From: a virus
Length of the DNA: 60,042 nucleotides
Virus record (IMG/VR): IMGVR_UViG_3300036715_002143
Coordinates: 1 to 60,042 of that record
Strand: one strand, 5' to 3'
Under the pieces are notes generated by a model. That model worked only from the letters and a program-made list of their open reading frames with translations. It searched no databases and was not told the DNA's origin. This document shows positions 49,731-58,067 of the stretch, one piece after another (within the stretch, counting starts at the first letter, position 1; each line of letters opens with the position of its first letter). Both the position numbers and the translations under genes were made by a program.

Positions 49731-50126
49731 ATGGCCATCACCAATGGCACCTGCGTCGGCGTGACTACGTCCACCTCCCGCTCTGTGAGCGCGATGCAGA
49801 CGGCGCGCGTGTTCCTCACGCACGACAGCACGAACAACTACGACACCTCGGCGCACGGCAAGCTGCTCGGCGTCGGCGCGCTCATCTCGGCCAGCCGCCG
49901 CAACGGCATGACCGTGACCCTGCGCGGCGTCTCCTCGGTGTCGACCCAGGACGCGTCGAAGGCGAGCGACGGCACGCTCCTGCAGCTCGGCACCGTCGCG
50001 ATCTCCAGCGCCGACATCACGTACAACGTGCTGCAGTCGGACCGCTCGACCGAGATCACGAACGGCGCCCCGTGCGCTGCGCAGAACGATCCGTTCGCGA
50101 TCGACGTGATGTTCACCGAGGCGTGA
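49731..50126 (+). CDS. Head-associated protein of unknown function
   Basis: The 131-residue protein is Ser/Thr/Ala-rich and beta-like (ARVFLTHDSTNNYDTSAHGK, TLLQLGTVAISSADITYNV). It sits between the F-like gene and scaffold after a 90-base gap holding a CCGGCCACGGCCGG palindrome. A GAAAGGCACTGAGTC ribosome site precedes it. It is probably a virion protein; the family is not recognised. Confidence 0.6.
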   Translation: MAITNGTCVGVTTSTSRSVSAMQTARVFLTHDSTNNYDTSAHGKLLGVGALISASRRNGMTVTLRGVSSVSTQDASKASDGTLLQLGTVAISSADITYNVLQSDRSTEITNGAPCAAQNDPFAIDVMFTEA

Positions 50127-50214
50127 TCCAGCGCTGACGCGACGGCCCGCGGCGCTCCGACATGCGCCGCACCCCCAACGCTCTCGCCGGCGACATGGCG
50201 AGTAGGGAGTGCAC

Positions 50215-50898
50215 GTGACTGAACTTGCTGGCGCCGTCGCGGCGCCGGGTGGGCAGACCCTCGCCCAGCCCATCCCCGACGTCGTCCAGGCGCAGCCCGT
50301 CGCCGCAGTCGTCCCGCCCGCCGTCGACGCTGCCGAGGTGCGCCTCACCAGCGCGCAGCTCAAGGATCGCCTCGACGAGACCCGTCGGAGCGCCGAGACC
50401 GCCGCGCTCAAGGGCCTCGGCTTCGAGACTCGCGAGCAGGCCGACGCGTTCGTGAAGAGTGCGAAGGCGCTGCAGGACGCGCAGCTCACCGAGGCGCAGC
50501 GCCAGGCGAAGGCGCTCGAGGAGCTGGCGCCGAAGGCCCAGCGAGCCGACGCGCTCGCCGCGCGCCTCAAGACGTACTCCGACCGCGAGTTCGCGGGCCT
50601 CCCGGAGACCATTCAGAAAGCGATCGACAAGAGCGCCAACGGAGACCCGGAGAAGCGACTCGAGGTCATCGACCTCTTTCGCGAGTCGGGCCTCCTCGGC
50701 GCATCGATCACCACGCCGCAGCCCGCCCCGGCTCCCGCGAACGCGGGCGCGGGACAGGGCGCTCCGCCGAAGCCGACCACCGCGCAGACCCCGTTCGATC
50801 AGTGGCAGTCGCTGATGACGGCGGGGAAGACCGTGCAGGCCGACATCTTCTACCAGACCAACGCGCCCGCCATCGAGAAGAGCCGGCCGCAGTCCTGA
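50215..50898 (+). CDS. Scaffold-like head assembly protein
   Basis: The 227-residue protein is highly helical and acidic/Gln-rich with coiled-coil segments (SAETAALKGLGFETREQADA, KALEELAPKAQRADALAARL). A Pro/Ala linker and a short C-terminal basic end follow. This is the pattern of phage scaffolds. It directly precedes the major capsid gene, as scaffolds do. GTG at 50215 follows AGGGAG at 5 bases. Confidence 0.7.
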   Translation: MTELAGAVAAPGGQTLAQPIPDVVQAQPVAAVVPPAVDAAEVRLTSAQLKDRLDETRRSAETAALKGLGFETREQADAFVKSAKALQDAQLTEAQRQAKALEELAPKAQRADALAARLKTYSDREFAGLPETIQKAIDKSANGDPEKRLEVIDLFRESGLLGASITTPQPAPAPANAGAGQGAPPKPTTAQTPFDQWQSLMTAGKTVQADIFYQTNAPAIEKSRPQS

Positions 50899-50939
50899 CC
50901 GCCCTGTCACGAGGGCATTGACCAGAAAGGCATCTAGCG

Positions 50940-52076
50940 ATGTCCTCGATCTCTCGCGCTACTCTCCCGCAGAACTTCCTCGACAGCGTGTCGAGCGGCA
51001 TGCGTCTCCCCACGCCCGAGCCGCAGTACTTCTTCGCCAAGATGGCGATGGGCGCCCGGCTCACGCTCGCAGCGCTCGATGCCGGCCTGCCGACCGTGCA
51101 GCAGTTCGTCACGATGTCCGGCGGCGGCGCGCAGCTCCCGCCAGACCTGAACGAGATGGCGCGCGCGGCCGACGCCTACCCGGGCGCGATCCTCGCCGTC
51201 GACGACTTCGGCAAGGGGATGGGCGACACCATCAAGTTCCGCCGCGACTCGTACGGCGGCGGCGGCTTCGACCAGGCGTCGCGCAAGCTCACGACGAACA
51301 CGACGATCTCGACCACCGGCCAGGCCATCCAGATGGAGGAAGTGCCGGTCATCCTCGAGCAGTTCCACGGCCCGATGGCCGCGGGCGCGACGGCTCCGGC
51401 GCCGTACCAGATCCCCGAGTTCGACGCGAAGTACCGCGCCGCGAAGGAAGCGCTGACCTCGGTCACCACGCGCTACCTGCGTCGCGACTACGTGAAGTGG
51501 CTCGACTCGGTCGTGCGCGACCAGTTCCGCAAGTCGAGCTACATCAGCTACGCCGACCCTACGACCGTGACGAGCTCGGCCTCGTTCACCGCGGGCGCCG
51601 GGCACCTGCTCTCGCTCGAGGGCATCATGGCGGCCCGCAAGGCCATCAGCGATCGCGAGTGGCAGAAGTTCGGCAACGGCCGCTTCATGTGCCTCGTCCC
51701 GACGAAGTTCAACACGGACATGGTCGGCGACGTCGACTACCGCGAGCTGTCGAAGGTGCACGCCGACGGGCGCAACCAGCTCTTTGGCTACATCGGCAGC
51801 GTGCAGGACGTCGACTTCTTCGAGTGCACCACGCTCAAGACGTACGCCGCGGGCGACGTCATCCCGGGCGACGGCGGCACGGTCGCGAGCGGCGTGACGG
51901 TGCAGGAGTCGCTCCTCTTCGGGCCCGGCGCCGTCGGCGTCGGCACGGCGCTCCCGGCCGAAGCTCGCTGGGCCGACGACACGAACTACGGCACGCTCGC
52001 GAAGTGCATCTGGTTCGCCATGCACGCGTTCGAGTGCGTCGACTCGCGCGGCGTCCAGCGGATCCTCTCGCAGTAG
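50940..52076 (+). CDS. Major capsid protein
   Basis: The 378-residue protein follows the scaffold and has the HK97-type layout (N4-gp56-like). It has an N-terminal arm, an E-loop region (GGGGFDQASRKLTTNTTI), a spine helix (DYVKWLDSVVRDQFRKSS) and a P-domain with LVPTKFNTDMVG. No processing site is obvious. ATG at 50940 has an AAAGG ribosome site. Confidence 0.85.
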   Translation: MSSISRATLPQNFLDSVSSGMRLPTPEPQYFFAKMAMGARLTLAALDAGLPTVQQFVTMSGGGAQLPPDLNEMARAADAYPGAILAVDDFGKGMGDTIKFRRDSYGGGGFDQASRKLTTNTTISTTGQAIQMEEVPVILEQFHGPMAAGATAPAPYQIPEFDAKYRAAKEALTSVTTRYLRRDYVKWLDSVVRDQFRKSSYISYADPTTVTSSASFTAGAGHLLSLEGIMAARKAISDREWQKFGNGRFMCLVPTKFNTDMVGDVDYRELSKVHADGRNQLFGYIGSVQDVDFFECTTLKTYAAGDVIPGDGGTVASGVTVQESLLFGPGAVGVGTALPAEARWADDTNYGTLAKCIWFAMHAFECVDSRGVQRILSQ

Positions 52077-52105
52077 TCCCGGCCTGAAAGAAAGGGACGA
52101 ACCAG

Positions 52106-52483
52106 ATGGCATCCAGTTCCCCGAACCGCCTGCAGGTACTGCGGGCGGCGGCGATCCTCACGAACTCCGAGGTCAAGTCCTCGTCGTTCGACATCAATCA
52201 GGCGGACAGCGCGGGCGTCGAGCTCCAGTTCGCCTTCACGCTCGGCAGCCTCACCAACGGGCTGTTCAAGTTCTACGTCAGCGACGACGGCTCGACGTGG
52301 ATCCCGCACGAGGACGGCGCGGGCGCGCTGCTGCGCACGTTCACCGCCAATGCGGCCCAGACCGTCGCGATCTACGCGCCGGGGTGGAAGTTCCTCTGCG
52401 TCGGCGTGACGGGCACCGGCACGGTCACGAGCTCGACCGCAACGATCACGGCGCGCTACCTGCGCCGCGGCTCGCAGCGCTGA
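52106..52483 (+). CDS. Head decoration-like protein
   Basis: The 125-residue protein is beta-rich (VELQFAFTLGSLTNGLFKFY, WIPHEDGAGALLRTF) with no signal peptide. It lies just after the major capsid gene, where decoration or stabilising proteins are usual. Assignment is by position and composition only. Confidence 0.6.
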   Translation: MASSSPNRLQVLRAAAILTNSEVKSSSFDINQADSAGVELQFAFTLGSLTNGLFKFYVSDDGSTWIPHEDGAGALLRTFTANAAQTVAIYAPGWKFLCVGVTGTGTVTSSTATITARYLRRGSQR

Positions 52484-52503
52484 ACGAGCAGTAGGGAGCA
52501 CCG

Positions 52504-53121
52504 ATGGGCACGTCTGCCGTATCGACTGCGGAGATCGAGGCGACTCGGTTTCACCTTGGATACGGCAACGTGCTTGTGTCCGCGTATCCGTACACACCTG
52601 ATGGTTTCTTGGAGATCTTCCGGCAGGTCATTCAGCCGAACCTCCAGGCCGGCGCCGAGACGTCCGCTACGACCGCAATCGCGGCGGGCGCCTCGGTCGC
52701 CGTGACCCCGCTCGACATGACGGGGATCGCGCCCTACGCGCGACTCGTCGTCGACGTCGGGCCGGCGCAGGAGATCGTGACCGTCGCCGTCGTGACGCTC
52801 ACGACCTTCGCCGCGACCTTCACGAACGCGCACTCGGCGGCCGGCTACCCGATCGCCGTCGAGAGCGGCGTGACGCGCCTGCGTGCGCTGCTCGCGTCGC
52901 TGACGACCTGCCACGCGCGCATCCAGTCGCCGACGATCGCGAACCGCGCGGGCATCTCCAAGGTCGACGAGATCGAGTTCCAGACCTTCAACGGCAAGAA
53001 CCTCGCCCTACGCGGCGCGCGCGAGCAGTACCGGCAGCTGCAGGCCGACCTCTCCTCGCTCGTTCGCGTCCCCGTCCGGCAGGAGTCGGGCGGCGGCCGC
53101 GGGCAGCTCGAGGTCTACTAA
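52504..53121 (+). CDS. Head-tail connector-like protein
   Basis: The 205-residue protein has a Thr/Ala/Val beta-rich middle and a basic C-terminus (LALRGAREQYRQLQ). Position after the decoration protein suggests a head-completion or connector role. Not recognised as a family. Confidence 0.6.
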   Translation: MGTSAVSTAEIEATRFHLGYGNVLVSAYPYTPDGFLEIFRQVIQPNLQAGAETSATTAIAAGASVAVTPLDMTGIAPYARLVVDVGPAQEIVTVAVVTLTTFAATFTNAHSAAGYPIAVESGVTRLRALLASLTTCHARIQSPTIANRAGISKVDEIEFQTFNGKNLALRGAREQYRQLQADLSSLVRVPVRQESGGGRGQLEVY

Positions 53122-53123
53122 CC

Positions 53124-53585
53124 GTGTCGCTCGTCTCCGACATCCTCGGCGACATCGACGAGATCCGCGGCGACGTGCCCGGCGACATCGGGCTGCGGCC
53201 GTTCCGCATCTGGGTGACGTCGCGCGCGTGGTCGGGTACCCGCGTCGGCGTAGGCACGAAGACGGACACGACGACGGAGCTCACCTGCGCAGGCAGGCCT
53301 CCGAAGGTGAAGCAGATCAGCGACGCAGACGTCATCGCGTCGGGCGGGCTCTACTCGTCCGGCGACATCGAGGTCGGCCCCATCACCCCGGCATACACGG
53401 GCGGCGGCGTGGCGGTCTCGACGTGGCAGCCGAACATCGGCGCGAGCCCGACCGAGGGACCGTGGTTCCGCGTGACGGGCCCCGGCTACCCGACGGCGGG
53501 CGCCTGGTTCAAGTCGAAGTCGAGCGGCGGCAACTTCTCGACGCGCGTCACGCTCGTGATGTCGCAGACCGGGGAGTCGCCATGA
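53124..53585 (+). CDS. Neck / head-closure-like protein
   Basis: The 153-residue protein starts helical (VSDILGDIDEIRGDVPGDIG) and continues as strands (FRIWVTSRAWSGTRVGVGTK, SSGDIEVGPITPAYTGGG). It lies two genes before the tail-terminator region, the slot of head-closure proteins in Mu-like phages. It overlaps the next ATG by 4 bases. Confidence 0.6.
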   Translation: MSLVSDILGDIDEIRGDVPGDIGLRPFRIWVTSRAWSGTRVGVGTKTDTTTELTCAGRPPKVKQISDADVIASGGLYSSGDIEVGPITPAYTGGGVAVSTWQPNIGASPTEGPWFRVTGPGYPTAGAWFKSKSSGGNFSTRVTLVMSQTGESP

Positions 53586-54067
53586 CCGCGCGCATCGAGG
53601 CCAACGGCTGCATCATCGAGATGGGGGTCTACGCCCGCATGTTCGAGGCGGCCGCGGGCGAGATCGTGTCTGGCGTGGCCGACGTCGCGGTTGAGCAGAT
53701 CCAGCACTCGGACCGATTCAAGTCGCGCAGCGGCGAGCTCCAGCGCCGCACCTACTCGCAGCAGAAGGGCGCCGGCTTCGAGGTCGTGGCCGACACGCCC
53801 TACTCGAGGTGGGTCGACCAGGGGCGTGGGCCCGTCGTCGCAGGCTCGCGCCGCATCGCGGTCGGGCCCGGCAAGGCGACACGCAAGATCAAGACGGGCA
53901 TGCGCATGCTCCGCTTCGTCATCAACGGGCAGGTCTTCTTCCGTAAGAGCGTGAAGGCGAGCCGCCCGCGCCTCTTCATGGACGAGGCGTCCTACGCCGG
54001 CGCGTTCGCTGTCGGTGACGTCTCCGATCGCGTGCTCGAGAACTTCTTCGGAGCGCACCAGCGATGA
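53582..54067 (+). CDS. HK97 gp10-like tail-completion protein
   Basis: The 161-residue protein has the gp10 family pattern. There is a helical N-terminal half, a HSDRFKSRSGELQRRTYSQQ segment (SG.L..S-like), then AVADTP-type YSRWVDQGRG (the Y...HE.G equivalent) and a final RPRLFMDEA. The family completes the neck. ATGs overlap neighbours on both sides. Confidence 0.7.
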   Translation: MTARIEANGCIIEMGVYARMFEAAAGEIVSGVADVAVEQIQHSDRFKSRSGELQRRTYSQQKGAGFEVVADTPYSRWVDQGRGPVVAGSRRIAVGPGKATRKIKTGMRMLRFVINGQVFFRKSVKASRPRLFMDEASYAGAFAVGDVSDRVLENFFGAHQR

Positions 54068-54795
54068 CCGCGCTCGAGTACGGCACGTTCGGCGTCGGAT
54101 CCGTCGTCTACCCGCTCGCGACGGGGACGGGGCACAGCTTGCTCGTCGACGCGGACCCCGCGATCGGCGCGCTGCTCGACTACTTCGAGTGGTCGCTCGC
54201 GCACTACATGGGCGCGCGCTGGACGGAGGCCGCGACGGCCGCCGGGCTCACGGCCGCGCAAGCGCTCGTTCCCGTGACGCAGAAGCTCTGCTTCGAGCCC
54301 ACGGACTACCTGACGCAGGAGCAGGTCGCGCTCCCAGCGCTCGCCGTCTACCGCACGCGCTCGGTCGCGAGCGACAAGACGAGCGGCTGGACCAACGCCG
54401 CGCGCGAGGTCGTCTGCGCGTGGATGATGCCGCCGCTGACGCCCGGCCAGATGGAGCAGCTCTGGCCATTCACGCGCGCCGTCGAGGACATCCTCACGCA
54501 CGCCGTGTCGCAGGGGTTCGACCCTGGGTACAAGCTCGGCGTCTGGGTGCTCGGCGATGACGGCATGAGCCAGGTCGACGTCAACGACTCCGCGTTCGCG
54601 AAGTGGGAGGCCGTCGCCGGCAAGGACCTCACGATCCCCGCGATCATGATGCGGCTCACCGTGCACGAGCGCCTCGAGCCCGTGGCGGGCGCGTTCGATC
54701 CGACCACCGGCGGCGACGTTCACGTCGACCTCGCCGATGCGCATGGAGCGGCGACGATCGCCGACTTCATCCAAGACCGTCTCTCCAGCACTTGA
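54064..54795 (+). CDS. Tail terminator-like protein
   Basis: The 243-residue protein contains a helix-rich first half and a WVLGDDGMSQVDVNDSAFAK segment followed by strands. Immediately after the gp10-like gene and before the sheath cluster, it probably caps the tail tube. The family is not recognised. Confidence 0.55.
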   Translation: MTALEYGTFGVGSVVYPLATGTGHSLLVDADPAIGALLDYFEWSLAHYMGARWTEAATAAGLTAAQALVPVTQKLCFEPTDYLTQEQVALPALAVYRTRSVASDKTSGWTNAAREVVCAWMMPPLTPGQMEQLWPFTRAVEDILTHAVSQGFDPGYKLGVWVLGDDGMSQVDVNDSAFAKWEAVAGKDLTIPAIMMRLTVHERLEPVAGAFDPTTGGDVHVDLADAHGAATIADFIQDRLSST

Positions 54796-54806
54796 GGCCC
54801 AGAACA

Positions 54807-55199
54807 ATGGCTCTCCGCATCCTCGCGCGCGGCAGCGCGTCGGTCCCCGACTACGTGAAGCTCGCCAACTCGATCAAGGCGGGCGTGCCGCTACCGGCGG
54901 CGTCGCGGCTCATCGGGCGCGACTTCGTGCTCGACGATTCCGGCAAGACGATGGGCAGCTACCCCGCGAAGCCCGAGCCGACCGACGTGCCCGACGTGCA
55001 CGAGTACCGGCAGCACGTCATCGAGGGCTCGCTCTGGGCCGCCGACGAGGCGACCGCGAAGGCCTGCGGGGTGAAGTTCGACCCGACCTTCGGCGGCGAG
55101 TTCAAGACCCACGAGCTGGCTGCGTCGACGGAGCCCGCGCCCGAGCTCGTCCCCGCCGTCACCGAGCCCGCCGAGCCCACGCCCCCCGCCGCGGCCTGA
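54807..55199 (+). CDS. Small protein before the sheath, Mu DUF2635-position
   Basis: The 130-residue protein has a VPDYVKLANSIKAGVPLPAA start, a central VHEYRQHVIEGSLWAADEA region and a Pro/Ala-rich tail. In Mu a small DUF2635 protein precedes the sheath; this one is longer and only similar by position. ATG 12 bases after the previous stop. Confidence 0.55.
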   Translation: MALRILARGSASVPDYVKLANSIKAGVPLPAASRLIGRDFVLDDSGKTMGSYPAKPEPTDVPDVHEYRQHVIEGSLWAADEATAKACGVKFDPTFGGEFKTHELAASTEPAPELVPAVTEPAEPTPPAAA

Positions 55200-55256
55200 G
55201 TCGCGCGCGCCCCAACGCACTGACCCGCTGCCGAGCGCCGCGGGGTGGAGACACGC

Positions 55257-56798
55257 ATGCCCACGATCCCGATTCTCGGACTCCCGTCGACCGACGTGGT
55301 CCCCGGCCAGTACGCGCAGGTGAACTTCGCCCAGGGCGCGGCGGGCGGCTCGAGCGGCCTGCGCAAGGCGCTGATCATCGCCAACTTCACGTCGACCGAC
55401 GGCATCGCGACCGCCGACACGCTCTACGGGCCAGATACGCCCGTCGTGCTCGCGAGCGACGCGGATGCGGTGGCGCTCTTCGGCAAGCGCTCGGAGGCGC
55501 GTATCGCCTACAAGCGGTTCGTTCGAGCCAACGGCGTGACGCCCGTCTACGTGCTCACCGTCGCCGACCCTGCGGGCACGGCCGCGAAGCTCGCGATCAC
55601 GTTCACCGGCACTGCGACCGCGACCGGCTTCGTGCGCGTCTACTGCGGCGACCGCTTCGTCGACGTCCTCATCTCGACCGGCGACACGCCGACGGTCATC
55701 GCGACCGCATGCGCGGCGGCGGTCAACTCGCAGCAGGACTGGCCCGTCGTCGGCTCGTTCCTCGCGGGCGTGCTGACGATGACGGCGGCCCAGACGGGCG
55801 TGCGCGGCAACTGGCTCCGCGGCTCCGCGCGCGTCTACGGCGCCGGCGTCGGCGTCACGTCCTCGGCGACCGCACAGGGGTTCTTTACCACCGGCGCCAC
55901 CGTCGACACGTGGACCACCGCGCTGACGAAGATCATCGCGCTGCGCTTCTACTACATCGTGTCGGCGTGCGACGGAGGGCAGTCGGACACCGGACTGCTC
56001 GCGCTGGCGACGCAGATCTCCTCGCAGGGCCAGGCGGCGACCGGCATCCGGCAGCGCGTGTTCGTCGGCAGCGTCGACACGAACGCGAACACGATCACGA
56101 TCGCGAACGGGGCGACGAAGGGCAACAACGCCCGCATCGAGTACATCAACGGGCCGGCGTTCGACCGCACGCCGCTCGAGCTCGCCGCCGAGGCCGCGGG
56201 CGCCTACGCGCTGCTCGAGTCGTCCAGCGTGCCCGAGTGCAACTTCAACGGCCTCGGCAGCGACGCGAACACATCGTTCCTGTGGACCGTCCCCGCGCCG
56301 CTGAACGCGTCAGCGATGACGCACCCGAACATGGTCGCATCGCTCGCGAGCGGCGTGACTCCGATCGGCGTCGGAGCCAACGGCGGCTCGTACATCGTCA
56401 AGCGCATCACGTCGTACTGCTTGACCAACTCGCAGGCCGACTACCGCATCCGCGACGCGCACAAGGTCACCGTCTGCGACTTCTTCGCCGACGACCTCAT
56501 CACCCGCGGCTCGGCGGCGATGTCGCGCAAGGTGCTCGGCGATGACCCGAAGAACGGTCAGCCCATCCGCGTGCCGAACCTGATCACGCCGCGCGAGATC
56601 ACCGCCATCGCCCAGAAGCTCACGCGCGAGTATGGCGACAACGGTCTGCTGCAGGACGTGCAGAACACGATCGACGGCATCTCGACGATCCGTGACGGTA
56701 CCGCTCCGACGCGCACGATCACGCGCGTGCAGCCGAAGCCTTCGGACATCTCCGACCAGCAGGTCTGGGTGATCGACCAGCTCTCGTTCACCGGCTGA
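55257..56798 (+). CDS. Tail sheath protein (Mu gpL-like)
   Basis: The 513-residue protein matches the contractile-sheath family. An N-terminal IPILGLPSTDVVPGQY arm comes first, then SGLRKALIIANFTS with LYGPDTPVVLASDADAVALFG. Conserved EITAIAQKLTREYGDNGLLQ lies near the end, where the C-terminal arm interlocks subunits. It surrounds the tube and drives contraction. The ATG at 55257 with GGTGGAG upstream is preferred over a GTG 12 bases earlier. Confidence 0.88.
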   Translation: MPTIPILGLPSTDVVPGQYAQVNFAQGAAGGSSGLRKALIIANFTSTDGIATADTLYGPDTPVVLASDADAVALFGKRSEARIAYKRFVRANGVTPVYVLTVADPAGTAAKLAITFTGTATATGFVRVYCGDRFVDVLISTGDTPTVIATACAAAVNSQQDWPVVGSFLAGVLTMTAAQTGVRGNWLRGSARVYGAGVGVTSSATAQGFFTTGATVDTWTTALTKIIALRFYYIVSACDGGQSDTGLLALATQISSQGQAATGIRQRVFVGSVDTNANTITIANGATKGNNARIEYINGPAFDRTPLELAAEAAGAYALLESSSVPECNFNGLGSDANTSFLWTVPAPLNASAMTHPNMVASLASGVTPIGVGANGGSYIVKRITSYCLTNSQADYRIRDAHKVTVCDFFADDLITRGSAAMSRKVLGDDPKNGQPIRVPNLITPREITAIAQKLTREYGDNGLLQDVQNTIDGISTIRDGTAPTRTITRVQPKPSDISDQQVWVIDQLSFTG

Positions 56799-56880
56799 CC
56801 GAGCCGAGACGCACACCACCTGAGCACGCGCCTGCGGTGGCCTGAGCGGCTGCCGCGGGCCGTCGTGCGCCCGGAGCCGC

Positions 56881-57276
56881 ATGTCCGCTACGAATCTCCA
56901 GAAGTACACGATCGCACAGGTCTACATCGGGCCGCAGGGCGGCTCGCCGGGCCTGCAGCTCGAGGCGCAGTCGATCACGGTCAAGCGCATGTCGGGCGCG
57001 TCCGACGTCGACACCGGCGCGAAGGGCTTCGCAGGCCAGTCGCCCGGCTCGCCGAAGATGACGATCACCGTGACGTCGGCGGTCCCCGCGGCGGGCATCG
57101 AGTTCGACCCCGGATCGTACATCAAGAACCTCGACGTGGCCGACATCGTCGTCTTTGCCTTCGGCAAGACGCTCGCCTCCTCGGGCTTCATCAACGACGA
57201 CACCTTCGCCTACTCGGTGAACTCCGAGGGGAAGCTCGACTTCGAGGTGAAGTGCCAGATGGCCGAGTGGGTGTGA
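56881..57276 (+). CDS. Tail tube protein
   Basis: The 131-residue protein follows the sheath and is strand-rich (LQLEAQSITVKRMSGASDVD, SPKMTITVTSAVPAAGIEF). Its length is normal for Mu-like tubes. The 82-base gap after the sheath contains a small CCACC/GGTGG hairpin. Confidence 0.75.
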   Translation: MSATNLQKYTIAQVYIGPQGGSPGLQLEAQSITVKRMSGASDVDTGAKGFAGQSPGSPKMTITVTSAVPAAGIEFDPGSYIKNLDVADIVVFAFGKTLASSGFINDDTFAYSVNSEGKLDFEVKCQMAEWV

Positions 57277-57279
57277 CGC

Positions 57280-57969
57280 GTGGCTGAGCCCATCGCGCCG
57301 GCGGACATGTGGGAGCAGATCACCGCGATGCCTCGTGCGTCGCGCGTGGTCCCGTTCCCGCGCAAGAAGCCGTGCCTCGTGTGCGCCGACCCCTCGGGCC
57401 CGTGCGACCATCCGCGCGAGGACCTCTGCGAGCTGCGCATCTGGGTGCTGAACCAGGAAGAGGTGCAGCAAGCGGTCGCGCAGGCGGAGGTGCGCACGCG
57501 CAATCTCCTGAACCCGCCCAAGAAGGACGAGGCGCCGACGCGCGGCTACGACGAGCTGCGCAACCTGCACAGCAACATCGAGCTGCTGTTCCGCGCGTGT
57601 CGGAAGGTCGACGACGTCCAGCGCCCGTTCTTCCCGGCGAAGGGGCACATCGAGCGCTACCTCTCGTCGGACGAGATCGGCGTGCTCGTGAACCTCTACT
57701 GCCACGTGCAGGCCGAGCTCGGCCCGATCATCGGGTCGCTGACGCAGCCCGAAATGGACGCCTGGATCGCTCGCTTCCAGGAGGGTGGCGCCGCGGCGTA
57801 CCCTTTAGATTCGCTCTCCTGGGGGGCTGCGATGGCCCTTCTGGCCTACGCGATTTCTACGGCGCGCCCGTCTCCCAGCTCACCGACGGACACCTCCTCG
57901 CTTGGGCCGCCGCCCGACGAGAGCACCAGCGCGGCGCCGAGCGAGATGCCGAGCGAGCCGCCGGCATAG
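57280..57969 (+). CDS. Tail assembly chaperone, unshifted form (gpG-type)
   Basis: The 229-residue protein follows the tube and precedes the tape measure, the fixed place of tail chaperones. It contains a CLVCADPSGPCDHPREDLC cluster and a helical core (ELRNLHSNIELLFRACRKVD). After the slippery site it continues with a Pro/Ser-rich tail. It binds the tape measure during assembly. GTG start 3 bases after the tube stop. Confidence 0.75.
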   Translation: MAEPIAPADMWEQITAMPRASRVVPFPRKKPCLVCADPSGPCDHPREDLCELRIWVLNQEEVQQAVAQAEVRTRNLLNPPKKDEAPTRGYDELRNLHSNIELLFRACRKVDDVQRPFFPAKGHIERYLSSDEIGVLVNLYCHVQAELGPIIGSLTQPEMDAWIARFQEGGAAAYPLDSLSWGAAMALLAYAISTARPSPSSPTDTSSLGPPPDESTSAAPSEMPSEPPA

Positions 57970-58058
57970 AGACGTTCGACGCCCCGCCGCTCGAGGCGCA
58001 GGCGACGCGCATCGTGAGCCCCGAGGCCGCGGCGCTCTACCCGTACATGCAGCGATAG
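57280..58058 (+). CDS. Tail assembly chaperone, -1 frameshift fusion (gpGT-type)
   Basis: A -1 shift at CCCTTTA (57801-57807) after residue 176 joins the chaperone to an overlapping frame (57807-58058). That frame encodes 83 further residues including GLRDFYGAPVSQLTDGHLLA and a C-terminal IVSPEAAALYPYMQR. The overlapping frame has no start codon of its own and ends just before the tape measure. The fusion is 259 residues. The G/GT pair is a conserved feature of long-tailed phages. Confidence 0.75.
57801..57807 (+). promoter_or_regulatory. Programmed -1 ribosomal frameshift site CCCTTTA
   Basis: In the chaperone frame the codons are TAC CCT TTA, so the heptamer C_CCT_TTA fits the X_XXY_YYZ rule exactly. 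Slipping one base back continues in the open T frame. A GC-rich tract with a GGGGGG run follows within 20 bases and may stall the ribosome. Confidence 0.75.
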
Positions 58059-58067
58059 AGGTGCTCC

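Noticed and set aside
47226-50612. A 1128-codon reverse-strand frame opposite the portal and head genes
   Set aside because: It is a GC-rich shadow: Arg/Ala-heavy, without domains, and fully antisense to well-supported head genes.
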